Part shown: positions 16,975 through 26,531 of the stretch, piece after piece | How the letters are laid out: every line of letters begins with the position of its first letter | How positions within the stretch are numbered: the first letter of the stretch is position 1 | From: Bdellovibrionaceae bacterium UBA6502 | GTDB taxonomy: Bacteria; Bdellovibrionota; Bdellovibrionia; Bdellovibrionales; UBA840 | Length of the DNA stretch: 64,000 nucleotides | NCBI GenBank assembly: GCA_002436415.1 | Contig: DJMA01000005.1 | Location: 65,166 to 129,165 of the forward strand | Direction of reading: 5' to 3' | The notes under the pieces: model-generated | What the model saw: only the letters and a program-made list of their open reading frames with translations | Told to the model about the DNA's origin: nothing | Database searches by the model: none | Position numbers and translations under genes: made by a program

Positions 16975-19782
16975 TTAACTACCCCAATTGATCACAGAAT
17001 CTATATCTTTCTCACTAGCAGCCCCAAAACCATTATTTGTACCGCCACTAATTGGGTTGATTAAAACCGGGCCATATCCGGCACAATTACTTACACTTAG
17101 GTTATAACCGGTACTAATATTGTTCACAAAATCAAAACCGTCCCAGGTAGTATCTGTAATCAACGAGTTAGCGCAGGTATTTATTGCGATGTAAGAATCG
17201 ACTATGCTCCAAGAACCAACTGCCTGCTGTAATTTTACATAGTCCATCTGAACAATATTAAAATTATCCACATAAACCATCATACCGTCTTCTTTGTGAT
17301 AGTTTTTAATATTCAAACCACTGATTGTAGAACTACTTCTATCTGCAGAGCTTAGACCATTAAAGATTAGACCATCAAAATAGTAGTAAAAGGTTCCCAA
17401 ACTTGGCCATTTTGTAGAATCAGCAATGTCAGAAGTTTGTGTAACAATATGACCACTACTAGCACCATCACCAATGAAGATTTTATTGCCGTTATGGATA
17501 CCTAGAAAAATACTGTCTTGTAAAGTTAAGGTCTTGGAGTTATTCACCGTAAAGCTTTCCGACAGAACATTACAATCAGTACAATTCGCCGTGGCCGCTA
17601 TAAATTTTAAATCTTGTTTTAACTCACCATTTACCACAAAAAGATAACTACTATCCACGGTCAGCTGCCCCGAATTGCTGTTTAGAGGAAACTCTTGAAT
17701 GATGGCATTTGAAGTCAAAACAGGTTGAAAACTTGCAGTATCATCGAGAATAACTTTATCAAATTGGTCAGGATAGGAGTTTCTTCCATTATTACAATTA
17801 CTCCAGTTGGCAGGCGTAAACCAATCTGTACTCACGGACCCATTCCATGTACAGGTAGAAGAAGTTTCTGAACCTGTCCAGGCTATTACGTTGTTTGGAT
17901 CGTTTTCAAACACACTTCCCCATGCCCAACCGGATGCATTATCCATGGTGATTGAGATTCCGGTACAAGAATCTGCTTTAACATTAAGTCCTCTTTGCAT
18001 TGCAACAGCTGCAATGTATGGTACGTCTCTGAAGTTATGGTTAGACCAAGTTGTGTCTGTAAAAGTTCCTGTACCACAGTTATAAAGATAAATTCCCCCC
18101 AGAAACTTACCTCCCGTATACTTTATGTTATCTAACTTTTTAACTTCGTAGTTTTCTTGAAATTTAAGGGCAATTCCATCAGAGAACCCATTATACATGG
18201 CTAACTCCACACCATCGATCGATACAGAACTTTTTTCAGAACTAGTACCTTCCATGATCAAACCTGACCATCGATCACTGTTTCCGATGAAAACAGGCCA
18301 CTCAGTTTCGGTTGCTCCACCACTAACCACCAAATGACCTGCGCTAGTAGCATTACCAATTAATAATTCCGCATAAATTGTGTGAAAATAAACTTCTGTT
18401 CCAGTCAAAATACTTAAGGTAGCAGAGTTATTTACCTCTGCCGCTAAGTGGCGAATCGACAATCTACAATTTGAACAATCTGCTGTTGCTCCTTTAAAAG
18501 TTACGTCACCGCGAAAGGCATCACTACTTCCATATACAGAAAGTGTAACGCCGGAGTTGATTGTAACTGTGGTATTTTCACTACCACCTACAATTCCTAA
18601 AAGTGAAGCATCGGCCGTTACGACAGGCTTATTGACTTTGTCACTCAAACGAATGTAGTCAGAAGAATTAGGAATTGCACCTTCACAATTTGTCCAATTT
18701 CCTGAATCAGACCAATCCGTAGACACTGCTCCTGTCCATTCGCAGACCGCAGTTACACCTATGGCTTCAGAATACACTTCCGCTGTATCCATTCCATCAT
18801 CTATTAAGGCACAAACATAGTAAGTACCCGTGGCAATTCCAGAGGTATTAAAATCATAATTACCATTTCCTGCATTTGCATCCTCAGAAATTCCACTGGC
18901 GATCAAAGTTCCTGTATTACAGGCTCCAGTGTTTTTTGAATGGTAGTACAATGAAATCTGCGCATCGTGATCAGGATCGGAATCGGTCCATTGGACATTA
19001 AAAAGCTCTCCCGAGTAAACAGAGTCATCACTCCCCATTGGTTGAGTGATGGCAATGGTGGGACTAGTATTCACTTTTAGAAAACTCGACCACGACTCTG
19101 TGGTTCCAAGTCCATCGTCAATGATAGCACAAACATAGTAGTTTGCCGTGGGTAAACCTGTTAAATCCCATGAATAGCTTCCTGAGCTTCCATCGCTATC
19201 TTCTTTTAATGAATCTGTAATAAGAGTTCCGTCACTACAATTTCCGCTAGCACTATTGGCATAGTATAGTGAGATATTGGCATCTTCTTCTGCATCAGAG
19301 TCTGTCCATGTAATATCAAAACTACCATTCAAGGCTATAAGGTCATCATCATCCATCGGCTGAGTGAAACTTAAACTCGGCACTTCGTTGCTGGTAATAC
19401 TTACTTCGACCTGCTTTACCATTTCTCCGTAGGAAACCTTTATGTAGCCATTTCCCACTTGATAATTTGTGAAACGAGCTTTTTTTCCACCATCAGAAAT
19501 GATCAAATCTCCAATAGCTCCATTTAATACCCAATTGGCTTCCACATTGGTTTTTTCTTCTCCTGCTTCTTCGATTAGGTATAGCTCTAAATCTTCTGAA
19601 CGATCAAAAAGATCTAGTTGTGTGATCGTGGTCCCACTACCATCAGAAGCTGTTTCGATTTGAATTACTTTTTCTGTTTTATCCCTGACAATGCCTTGGA
19701 CGGCTTGAGGGGCACCTATACAGGCTGTTTGTAAAAACAAGAAACCAATTATCAACATACGTACAACGCTTAAATTTTCCAT
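16975..19782 (-). CDS. Large repeat-containing surface lipoprotein
   Basis: 935 residues. The signal peptide ends in a lipobox LQTAC (Cys21). Two Ig-like repeats of about 95 residues (about 130-340) share ISLYY, D-x-G-S/N-G-x-Y and YYVCA(I/L)IDDG. They are followed by two longer modules (about 345-645 and 645-930), each opening with C-x-W-(T/N)-G-(A/S)-V-S-T-D-W and a NW(T/S)NC motif and continuing as a probable right-handed beta-helix with CxxC pairs. The second module lacks a preceding Ig repeat. Acidic residues in SDxxHDxQI-type loops may bind calcium. Adhesion or surface display is likely from architecture; no enzymatic motif is visible. Confidence 0.7.
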   Translation of the reverse strand: MENLSVVRMLIIGFLFLQTACIGAPQAVQGIVRDKTEKVIQIETASDGSGTTITQLDLFDRSEDLELYLIEEAGEEKTNVEANWVLNGAIGDLIISDGGKKARFTNYQVGNGYIKVSYGEMVKQVEVSITSNEVPSLSFTQPMDDDDLIALNGSFDITWTDSDAEEDANISLYYANSASGNCSDGTLITDSLKEDSDGSSGSYSWDLTGLPTANYYVCAIIDDGLGTTESWSSFLKVNTSPTIAITQPMGSDDSVYSGELFNVQWTDSDPDHDAQISLYYHSKNTGACNTGTLIASGISEDANAGNGNYDFNTSGIATGTYYVCALIDDGMDTAEVYSEAIGVTAVCEWTGAVSTDWSDSGNWTNCEGAIPNSSDYIRLSDKVNKPVVTADASLLGIVGGSENTTVTINSGVTLSVYGSSDAFRGDVTFKGATADCSNCRLSIRHLAAEVNNSATLSILTGTEVYFHTIYAELLIGNATSAGHLVVSGGATETEWPVFIGNSDRWSGLIMEGTSSEKSSVSIDGVELAMYNGFSDGIALKFQENYEVKKLDNIKYTGGKFLGGIYLYNCGTGTFTDTTWSNHNFRDVPYIAAVAMQRGLNVKADSCTGISITMDNASGWAWGSVFENDPNNVIAWTGSETSSTCTWNGSVSTDWFTPANWSNCNNGRNSYPDQFDKVILDDTASFQPVLTSNAIIQEFPLNSNSGQLTVDSSYLFVVNGELKQDLKFIAATANCTDCNVLSESFTVNNSKTLTLQDSIFLGIHNGNKIFIGDGASSGHIVTQTSDIADSTKWPSLGTFYYYFDGLIFNGLSSADRSSSTISGLNIKNYHKEDGMMVYVDNFNIVQMDYVKLQQAVGSWSIVDSYIAINTCANSLITDTTWDGFDFVNNISTGYNLSVSNCAGYGPVLINPISGGTNNGFGAASEKDIDSVINWGS

Positions 19783-19944
19783 GATTACCGATCGGAAGGA
19801 TTTAACATCTTTTTAAATAAGCGAAGAAATCTAGTTATTTTGTACTAAATCTAAATAAAAATAAGAAGTTTTGCGATACAAAACAAGACATTTGGGCGCA
19901 AATAAATATTCCGAATTTAAAGTAAGAATTTGCCAATTAAATGA

Positions 19945-20766
19945 TTATAATTGGCATCTAGAGCAATAAAAAGAAGACCTTCCACCAATAGAAATGTTTT
20001 TGATCTTGGCAGAGCAAACAAAACAATCTTCTGCCTCTCTCCCATAAACATTAAAGTGATTTTGAAAATATCCAGACTCGCCACCCGCTTGTTTAAAATC
20101 AGAAATACTTGAACCACCAGCTTCAATGGCACTTTCTAAAACCATTCTGATATTTACAATGAGGCTCTCCATTTCTTTTTTAGTGATGGACTTTGTTTTT
20201 CTTGTTGGCTTGATTGCCGATAAAAACAATGCTTCCGCAGCGTAGATATTTCCAACACCAACTACCACTTTTTGATCCATGATAAAGTTTTTTATAGGTA
20301 TTTCTTTTTTTCTAGATTTTTGCCAAAGGTATTCCAAATTAAATTCTTCTTCATCCAAGGGCTCTGGTCCAAGGTGCTTGAATCGTACAAAAGAGTCTAA
20401 ATTTTCTGACTCACAATACTCAAAACTGCCAAATCGCCTTGGATCATTGTACACCAATATGCGTTCTTTTAAATGCATCAACACATGATCGTGAGTACGA
20501 AGCTTTTCCCCTTTTTCTTTTTCGCGCCAGGTTCCGGTCATCCCTAAATGACTTATCAAAACCCCTTTAGGAGTATGAAACATCAAATACTTTGCTCGTC
20601 GCGTGATATTAGATATTTCCACATTCTTAAAACGCCTAACCAAATCTGGAGGAATTGGAAATCGAAGGTCTTGGCGCATAAGCTCCACCTTCTTCAAGTA
20701 GCTTTTCTCTCCTACTAATTCTATGATTCCACGTTTTACTGTTTCTACTTCTGGTAATTCAGGCAT
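19945..20766 (-). CDS. mutM: Formamidopyrimidine-DNA glycosylase (Fpg/MutM)
   Basis: 273 residues. The ATG at 20766 is certain because the mature N-terminus must be Pro: MPELPEVETV gives the catalytic Pro2 and Glu3. An in-frame TTG two codons upstream would block this. The protein removes 8-oxoguanine and ring-opened purines and nicks the abasic site. The helix-two-turn-helix segment (VGNIYAAEALF...) and the C-terminal zinc finger (CxxC...CxxC, ending FYCSRCQ) are intact. There is no Shine-Dalgarno before the ATG. It stands alone, without coaE or polA beside it. Confidence 0.95.
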   Translation of the reverse strand: MPELPEVETVKRGIIELVGEKSYLKKVELMRQDLRFPIPPDLVRRFKNVEISNITRRAKYLMFHTPKGVLISHLGMTGTWREKEKGEKLRTHDHVLMHLKERILVYNDPRRFGSFEYCESENLDSFVRFKHLGPEPLDEEEFNLEYLWQKSRKKEIPIKNFIMDQKVVVGVGNIYAAEALFLSAIKPTRKTKSITKKEMESLIVNIRMVLESAIEAGGSSISDFKQAGGESGYFQNHFNVYGREAEDCFVCSAKIKNISIGGRSSFYCSRCQL

Positions 20767-21163
20767 GTACAAAAACTAACACGCAGCTATTGGGGAAACA
20801 ATAGCTAGCTATATCTAGGGAAAGATCTATAAATCATTCAATACCGGAAGTGTTTTCTGTTCCGCTTAAACTTTGATAAAGACTAGAGTTGAATTTGATT
20901 TTCAATAGGTCTCTTGAAAAAACTCAACAAAGGGAAAAAACAAATCTTTTTCCTATAGAAAAAGCCAGCCTACCGCATAGATTAGATCTATTAATGTACA
21001 AACCCACTGTTTTGACTGCCGGGAATTGGCATGATTTACCGGCAGCGTAGGTAAAATATACCAAGTCTATTTAGCCAATTTAGTTTTTAAGGTGTTGAAA
21101 TCACTTAAGAATAGATTTGGCCGGACAATTGCTTTACTTACAAAGTATAAGAGGTACACCACT
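20767..21163. other. Intergenic region with a GC inverted repeat
   Basis: Between mutM (-) and the exported protein (+). CTGCCGG (21016-21022) and CCGGCAG (21039-21045) form a 7-base inverted repeat across a 16-base spacer, about 120 bases before the downstream start. It could be an operator or a weak hairpin. An open frame covers 21092-21163, but the real start is judged to be 21164. Nothing else was recognised. Confidence 0.4.
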
Positions 21164-23053
21164 ATGTTTAAAAACAAATTCTTAGTCTATGTAGTTATCT
21201 ATTTCTGTTTCGGTCAAGCTAGCAGCTTTGCAGTCGGAATCTGCACAGATAGCGCCAAGCTCGACTCTATCGTTCCTAAAAAATTCAAAGCGGACTACTC
21301 TAAATTAGACCAATCCCAAGCGGTCCAAATTAAACTCGGCAAAAGAAGCTTATTAGTGCAAAACCGTGAAATTGCCACAAGGCTATTGTCCACACACGAT
21401 ACGGAAACTAAACTACCTAAAAAAGATAAACTCTTAAGTATAGCTCGATTGTTAACAGAAAAAAATACGACTGAATTCCCAGTGACAAAAGAAGGTTACT
21501 TAGCCGCAGCTAACAACGGGAACCATGCCGGTGGTTATGGAATGTTTATGTGGTTTAGAGATTTAGCTCGAGCCTTTAAAGGTATTGTTTCCTTACCAAA
21601 GTTAAAAAGCATGTTTCATTTTAATCGAAGTAAAATAAAAGAAGATAGAGAAGAAGCTCTTCGCATGGGACAAGCAATGATTGATCTGTTTATCGAGCCA
21701 GAACAATTTGCGCGAATTTTGAAAAACATAGACAATCCTGAGTTTTTAAATGACCCGGTAAATGGATATCGTAACGTTCCACACATACGACTCAGTATTC
21801 ATGGTCGTCAAGAAGGGGAAAAACTTACTGACGAAATCATAGAAAAAGAATCACAATGGGGTCATAAACAAAACGATGCCCTGGCACTTTATGCTCATAG
21901 TCTTCTGGATGCTCTAGGCTCCAACACAGTTCATCCACGACAAATGAACACCCAAATTAAAGCGCAACTTCTATTTTTAAGTGCTTTCTTTGAAAGAGTA
22001 AAGTTTTACGAGATGGAAGACACTGGCGCCTGGGAAGAACTTATGGGCGTCAGAAGCTCTTCCATAGGACTGGTAACTAGCTTTCTTGAGAGAATGGAAA
22101 ATGGTCTAAGACAAGCCAAAACCAATAGCATTAACGAAGCAATGTTTTTTGCCAGCTTAAACAAAGAAATTAAAGGTTCTAAAATCAAGGATTTCTTAAC
22201 AGACTATATGTCTAGCTATAAAACAGAATTCGATTTCACAGCTCCTGAGCTTTTAGAAAAACTAAACCAATCTTTGGCGAACCTAAGTAAAAGCATAGAC
22301 CAATCCTATGAAATGCTTTTACCAGCCCTAGGCATCCATAGAAAAGCAGGTAAAACCACTTACGGCCCTATGATGGAAGTAACAAAAGGTAATGTCTTAA
22401 GAGATGAAGACGCCGCTATTTTACACCTTTTACTCTACCCTCCTCAACGCTTAACACTAGAAGATAAACTTCACATCTTATCTGAATTAAAGAAAAAACT
22501 ACTAAGACCTGCAGGGATTGCTAGATACAAAAGTGATTGGTTTTTATATGGTAACGCCCATCCAATTGAGTTCTCAGGAAACTTCCCTTTTCCTGCCAAC
22601 TTTTTTTCCATAAAGGATGGAAATGGGTACCGCGCCACTACTTTTAACGAAAGAGCTATGATTTACCAAGAATTCCAAAACCAAAAATTCGTAAAGGACA
22701 TGCGTAAAGTAGAGGAGTATGTTGGTGAAAATATGGAAGCTCAATGGTCGTTTCAAGATGCCATGTTCACTCAAATTTACATTCAGCTTTATAAGGAAAC
22801 TGGCGATAAACACCATATGCAAGAAGCCTGGTTTCATCTAGCAAGAGCACTAGGAACTATAACCGGTGAAAACCAAATTAATATCGAAGGTCACAGCATT
22901 ACGCCTTTCCGCGCACCAGAAGCCTGGATTCCCGTGGTTCTTACAATCAAAGGTGAATCATTCACAAGCTATTTTGCCAGCGAAAACTCTCCTTTAAATT
23001 GGACTACAGCGGAAATCGTTACGGCCTTATACGACTACCTTGAGGCGATGTAA
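21164..23053 (+). CDS. Exported (alpha/alpha)6-type protein, GH15/phosphorylase-kinase-like
   Basis: 629 residues from the ATG at 21164 (GAGG nine bases upstream; signal peptide MFKNKFLVYVV...SSFA). Motifs recall glycoside hydrolase family 15 and phosphorylase-kinase alpha/beta barrels: WFRDLARA, WGHKQNDALALYAHSLLDAL (compare W-G-x-x-Q-x-D), MEDTGAWEE (compare the acidic DxxxWEE region), and a closing FRAPEAWIPVVL. So it is probably a carbohydrate-active enzyme or sugar-binding protein outside the inner membrane. Catalytic residues cannot be assigned confidently. The mature N-terminus GICTDSAKL carries a Cys-x-x-Ser motif shared with three other exported proteins here. Confidence 0.6.
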   Translation: MFKNKFLVYVVIYFCFGQASSFAVGICTDSAKLDSIVPKKFKADYSKLDQSQAVQIKLGKRSLLVQNREIATRLLSTHDTETKLPKKDKLLSIARLLTEKNTTEFPVTKEGYLAAANNGNHAGGYGMFMWFRDLARAFKGIVSLPKLKSMFHFNRSKIKEDREEALRMGQAMIDLFIEPEQFARILKNIDNPEFLNDPVNGYRNVPHIRLSIHGRQEGEKLTDEIIEKESQWGHKQNDALALYAHSLLDALGSNTVHPRQMNTQIKAQLLFLSAFFERVKFYEMEDTGAWEELMGVRSSSIGLVTSFLERMENGLRQAKTNSINEAMFFASLNKEIKGSKIKDFLTDYMSSYKTEFDFTAPELLEKLNQSLANLSKSIDQSYEMLLPALGIHRKAGKTTYGPMMEVTKGNVLRDEDAAILHLLLYPPQRLTLEDKLHILSELKKKLLRPAGIARYKSDWFLYGNAHPIEFSGNFPFPANFFSIKDGNGYRATTFNERAMIYQEFQNQKFVKDMRKVEEYVGENMEAQWSFQDAMFTQIYIQLYKETGDKHHMQEAWFHLARALGTITGENQINIEGHSITPFRAPEAWIPVVLTIKGESFTSYFASENSPLNWTTAEIVTALYDYLEAM

Positions 23054-23065
23054 GATTATTTTACC

Positions 23066-23106
23066 AAAAGGGCTAAGCTTTTAAAGCGATGCTTGGCCCT
23101 TTTTTA
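23066..23106 (+). terminator. Rho-independent terminator
   Basis: An 11-base stem (23068-23078 with 23091-23101, one G-U pair) and a T-run to 23106, just after the stop of the GH15-like gene. Confidence 0.9.
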
Positions 23107-23206
23107 TCGACTATTTTTTCAATACCGACATCAACAATACAAAAACCATCATTTAGGCCTCAAAAAATTTATTTTTCAAACTTCGAAATTGTGTCCGGGA
23201 ATAAAT

Positions 23207-23818
23207 CTATTTAACGGCGACAAAAAAGTCTGGGTGATGAGAATCCACATGAACCACTGTCATTCTTGCTTTTTTTGCACCTTCCAAACCAACATCTCCA
23301 TCATCAAAAAAAATGCATTTTTTAATATCCAGGCCCAGTTGAGATTCCGCAAGCTGGTATGGCTCTATGGAGTCTTTCCCTAGTTTGGTATCATCAGCAC
23401 AAACAATGCTTGAAAAATAATGTTCAATTTGAAGCTTTGGTAGCAAAACATCAACAGTGGTATGACTACCACCGGTTACAATAGCTAAGGGCTTCTTTTG
23501 ATAATAATGCTTCACTACATCCATCATGGGATTTAAGAGTTCTACCTTGGGCATCATACTATTGTACATATCTCGTTTTTTATTAGAAACTTCTGAGACA
23601 TCCAAATCAACGCCCTTCTCTTTGGCCACTAAGGCAATCAAACGCTCACTTCCCATTCCGGCCGTAGAGAAAAGAAAATCTTCCGATACACTAACACCAA
23701 AAGATGCAAAGGTCTCGATCCAGGCTTTATTATGATAAGGCATAGAGTCGACCAAAGTACCATCAAGGTCAAAAACCAAAGCATCGTAATTATCTAAATT
23801 TAGATCTAAAATTTTCAT
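23207..23818 (-). CDS. HAD-superfamily phosphatase (beta-phosphoglucomutase/YqaB-like)
   Basis: 203 residues, cytoplasmic. Motif I FDLDGTLVDS holds the nucleophile Asp17 and acid/base Asp19; a four-helix cap follows (residues about 25-95); motif II is VTGGS; the Lys of motif III lies near LGKDS; motif IV is FFDDGDVGLEGA. The layout matches subclass IA enzymes such as YqaB (sugar-phosphate phosphatase) and beta-phosphoglucomutase. The Asp two residues after the nucleophile fits both. It stands convergent to the GH15-like gene, which might hint at sugar metabolism, but substrate is not readable. Confidence 0.82.
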   Translation of the reverse strand: MKILDLNLDNYDALVFDLDGTLVDSMPYHNKAWIETFASFGVSVSEDFLFSTAGMGSERLIALVAKEKGVDLDVSEVSNKKRDMYNSMMPKVELLNPMMDVVKHYYQKKPLAIVTGGSHTTVDVLLPKLQIEHYFSSIVCADDTKLGKDSIEPYQLAESQLGLDIKKCIFFDDGDVGLEGAKKARMTVVHVDSHHPDFFVAVK

Positions 23819-23918
23819 ACAACTCCAATGTAGAAAAATTGAGTTTCCACTCTATTGTACACAATCAGAGCTTCTTTAGAAAGGCTCTCACCAAATTTAA
23901 ATAAAACAGAACCCGTTT

Positions 23919-25103
23919 TTAGTATAAATTTTTAGAGCGTAAATGATAATAGTAGAGAGCATGGCCTAGGCTGTTTTTCTGATCAGGTGTCACTAAAAAC
24001 GATATGAATGCCAATCCATAATTACTTAAAGCAGGTCTGCCCGCAAAACTCGGAGAAGCATCATCAATATGTGATATCAGAGCTTCACCAGATTCTGTCT
24101 CTACGAGATCTCCTTTTTTTATTTTTAGTATCAGTTTGGAATAACGATCAAATAAAAATATAGATTGCCTACCTTTGGAGTCTAAAGCTCGAAAAGCATA
24201 TTCACCTAAATCATTGCTACTAGCAGTAAAGTACTCAATTTTACCAATATCCCCTTGGCCATCTCTTGCAAGCTCTTGCCACTCGCCATTGCTATATCGC
24301 AACAGAGCATGAATCATTTTATCATACTCCACCACTTGGTAAATATCTCCTTGATCATTAATATGACAATGATTGTAAATCTTAGTAATTTTTGATTTAG
24401 GATCAAAATCTTTATCCGATAGAATCACTTTTTTCTTAGCATCAATACCAACCAAAACCAGCTGATCTGCTTTTTGTTCAGAAAGGTCTCCATCTTTTGA
24501 ACGTCTTTCTTTAAAAGCAAATACGCCAAAAGAATTGGAACAAGGTGCAAAACTATACGACTGTGAACTATACTTTAACTTAGGAAGACTAGAAAACTTT
24601 AAACTATTATTTATAAAACCCAAACCTTGTCCACCATCAGATCTACTTTGGTAACGAAAAAACAAATGTTCACCACGTAGAAACAGGCTATTCATTTGAA
24701 CATTTTGATCCTCATTTAACTTGAAAAGCTCTTTATAAGCTGAAGTTTGGGTGTCGATACTTAAAACACCATAGGTTTTTAAATCATCATAAACACTTAC
24801 AATGGCATGATTTGGTCCAGCCAAATAAGCTTCTGAAATTCTAAAGTTAGCGTTGATCTGAAATAAGCTATGGTTCATACCTGAATTTAAATCAAATTGG
24901 TGAAGACCATAATTTCCCGCCTCGATATAATTCATATTCAGGTAAATTTTATTGTCACGACCAATCACCGGATAAGAATCATAAAATAAAGACAAGGAAT
25001 CCAAACCGAAACTCTTACGAACTTCAGACCTAGCTAAAATTTGTGGATTTGCGGCAAAAACGCTGTTCCCCAAAAATATAAATATTAACACAAAAAACTT
25101 CAT
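23919..25103 (-). CDS. Exported protein of unknown function, propeller-like
   Basis: 394 residues from the ATG at 25103 (GAGGAT directly upstream; the frame continues to 25130). A signal peptide MKFFVLIFIFLGNSVFA precedes the mature part, which reads as repeated short beta strands with D-x-N/G turns (VIGRDNKIYLN, NDQGDIYQVVEYD, NDLGEYAFRALDSKGRQSIF) as in a beta-propeller of about 45-residue blades. It closes the operon started by the TIGR02147-type gene; 31 bases separate it from the preceding gene. Family not recognised. Confidence 0.65.
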   Translation of the reverse strand: MKFFVLIFIFLGNSVFAANPQILARSEVRKSFGLDSLSLFYDSYPVIGRDNKIYLNMNYIEAGNYGLHQFDLNSGMNHSLFQINANFRISEAYLAGPNHAIVSVYDDLKTYGVLSIDTQTSAYKELFKLNEDQNVQMNSLFLRGEHLFFRYQSRSDGGQGLGFINNSLKFSSLPKLKYSSQSYSFAPCSNSFGVFAFKERRSKDGDLSEQKADQLVLVGIDAKKKVILSDKDFDPKSKITKIYNHCHINDQGDIYQVVEYDKMIHALLRYSNGEWQELARDGQGDIGKIEYFTASSNDLGEYAFRALDSKGRQSIFLFDRYSKLILKIKKGDLVETESGEALISHIDDASPSFAGRPALSNYGLAFISFLVTPDQKNSLGHALYYYHLRSKNLY

Positions 25104-25133
25104 AATCCTCCCCCTAAGTACAACAATCACTAT

Positions 25134-26531
25134 CTATAAGTCATAATCTACAACATATCCATTTTCATTAAATACAATAACTTGTCCTGCCATTAAGTAG
25201 ATATCTCTCCCTGACTCGGTTTGAAACTTGCCTGTTTTAGCAAGCTTCATTTTTAATAGTTTATCTGTTTTTGAAAAACTTAAAAAACTATTGGCTTGAG
25301 CATAGACTTTTTTCGACTGAATGTATATTTCATGCTCATCAACCACAAAGCCCCCTCTAAACTGACCACCAATATCTAATAAAATCAAATTCGAAACCAA
25401 TAAGTTTCCAATGGGACTACTTAGCAAAAACCTATCATCGGTATAAAACAAACTAGGCCAATCCATGTTTCTTGTAAAAAATATTTTTTTAAAATTTCTA
25501 AGTCTTATAGATCGGCCAAAAAGATCTAATTCAGAGTAAAAACCTTCAAAGCTATAAACCAAATCATTTTTAGATTTAGAGCATAAAACCTTAGAGACTC
25601 TATCTTTAGTTGATGCTTTTAAATTTAAATTTCTATATTGAAATTCATAATTCGGTTTCACCTCAAAACTTACAAGCCGTCCATCGCTCCCAAAATCAAT
25701 GAAAGACTGACTACGTACAGAAAACAAAGTGTTTGAAAAAAATAAATTACATGATTCGACAAAAAGTTTTTTTGCTAGCGTTTTACTAAGAATTATACTT
25801 GAAGATTGATTTGAAGCATAACAGTTCCCGTAACTAGTACTCACTAAGGAAGATTGGACTAGTTTTGCTGAAGACAAACTTCCATCATCTTCTCGGTAAC
25901 TTCTATCCTTTGTTAGGTCAATTCTAAACACTCCATATTCAATGTGATTGAAACCCGCAGCATAAATCTTTCTATGTCTATCTTGAAGAGAGAAATTAAA
26001 AAATTCATTAGAAAAAATTGAGTACACAAGCGATCGTAAAGAAATCGGTGCGTATTCATCTGCTTGATTTAAAAGTAATAATTCGGCCCAGGCCATGGCA
26101 CGAGAAAGTAAATCCAGCTTATCAAAACGCGGTGAAACACGAAGCTTAGAGTCTATTAATTCTGCAAGCACAAATTCTTCACACACGGCAGATCTTTCAA
26201 TCAACAAATCTTCATCTTCAATTTCAGAAAAACCTGGATAAACTTTTGCCTTTGGAAACTCTTGCAAAAATTCAATATGAGTCTGATAGAGCTCTTTACT
26301 AGCCTTCTCGCCATCTTCAAAGATTTGATTGAGCATCAAAAATGCAGATGGAAAGGCATCGGTAATAGCCGGATATTTGTCTTTAAGCTTTTTTCCACTT
26401 AAAAAATCACCATCCAGTAAACTCAAGCTGGCAATTTCATTTCCACACTGAACTCCTAGAACTCTTCCCGAATGGGCCAGAGTTTGCTCTAAAAACACGA
26501 ATAGAAATGCAATGACAAAATAATACTTCAA
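25134..26531 (-). CDS. Exported protein of unknown function (operon gene 3)
   Basis: 465 residues with a signal peptide (MKYYFVIAFLFVFLEQTLA). The start is TTG, overlapping the upstream stop as TTGA, with AAGGA before it. It looks like a distant relative of the preceding gene's product: both have an N-terminal helical region, a middle motif FRIDLTKD / LEIDLTKD, and a C-terminal tail V-x-FNE-x-GY. The C-terminal half is a string of beta strands with YDDGRL-like turns. No enzyme motif is seen. Translational coupling suggests that the two proteins are made in equal amounts and may form a complex. Confidence 0.65.
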   Translation of the reverse strand: MKYYFVIAFLFVFLEQTLAHSGRVLGVQCGNEIASLSLLDGDFLSGKKLKDKYPAITDAFPSAFLMLNQIFEDGEKASKELYQTHIEFLQEFPKAKVYPGFSEIEDEDLLIERSAVCEEFVLAELIDSKLRVSPRFDKLDLLSRAMAWAELLLLNQADEYAPISLRSLVYSIFSNEFFNFSLQDRHRKIYAAGFNHIEYGVFRIDLTKDRSYREDDGSLSSAKLVQSSLVSTSYGNCYASNQSSSIILSKTLAKKLFVESCNLFFSNTLFSVRSQSFIDFGSDGRLVSFEVKPNYEFQYRNLNLKASTKDRVSKVLCSKSKNDLVYSFEGFYSELDLFGRSIRLRNFKKIFFTRNMDWPSLFYTDDRFLLSSPIGNLLVSNLILLDIGGQFRGGFVVDEHEIYIQSKKVYAQANSFLSFSKTDKLLKMKLAKTGKFQTESGRDIYLMAGQVIVFNENGYVVDYDL

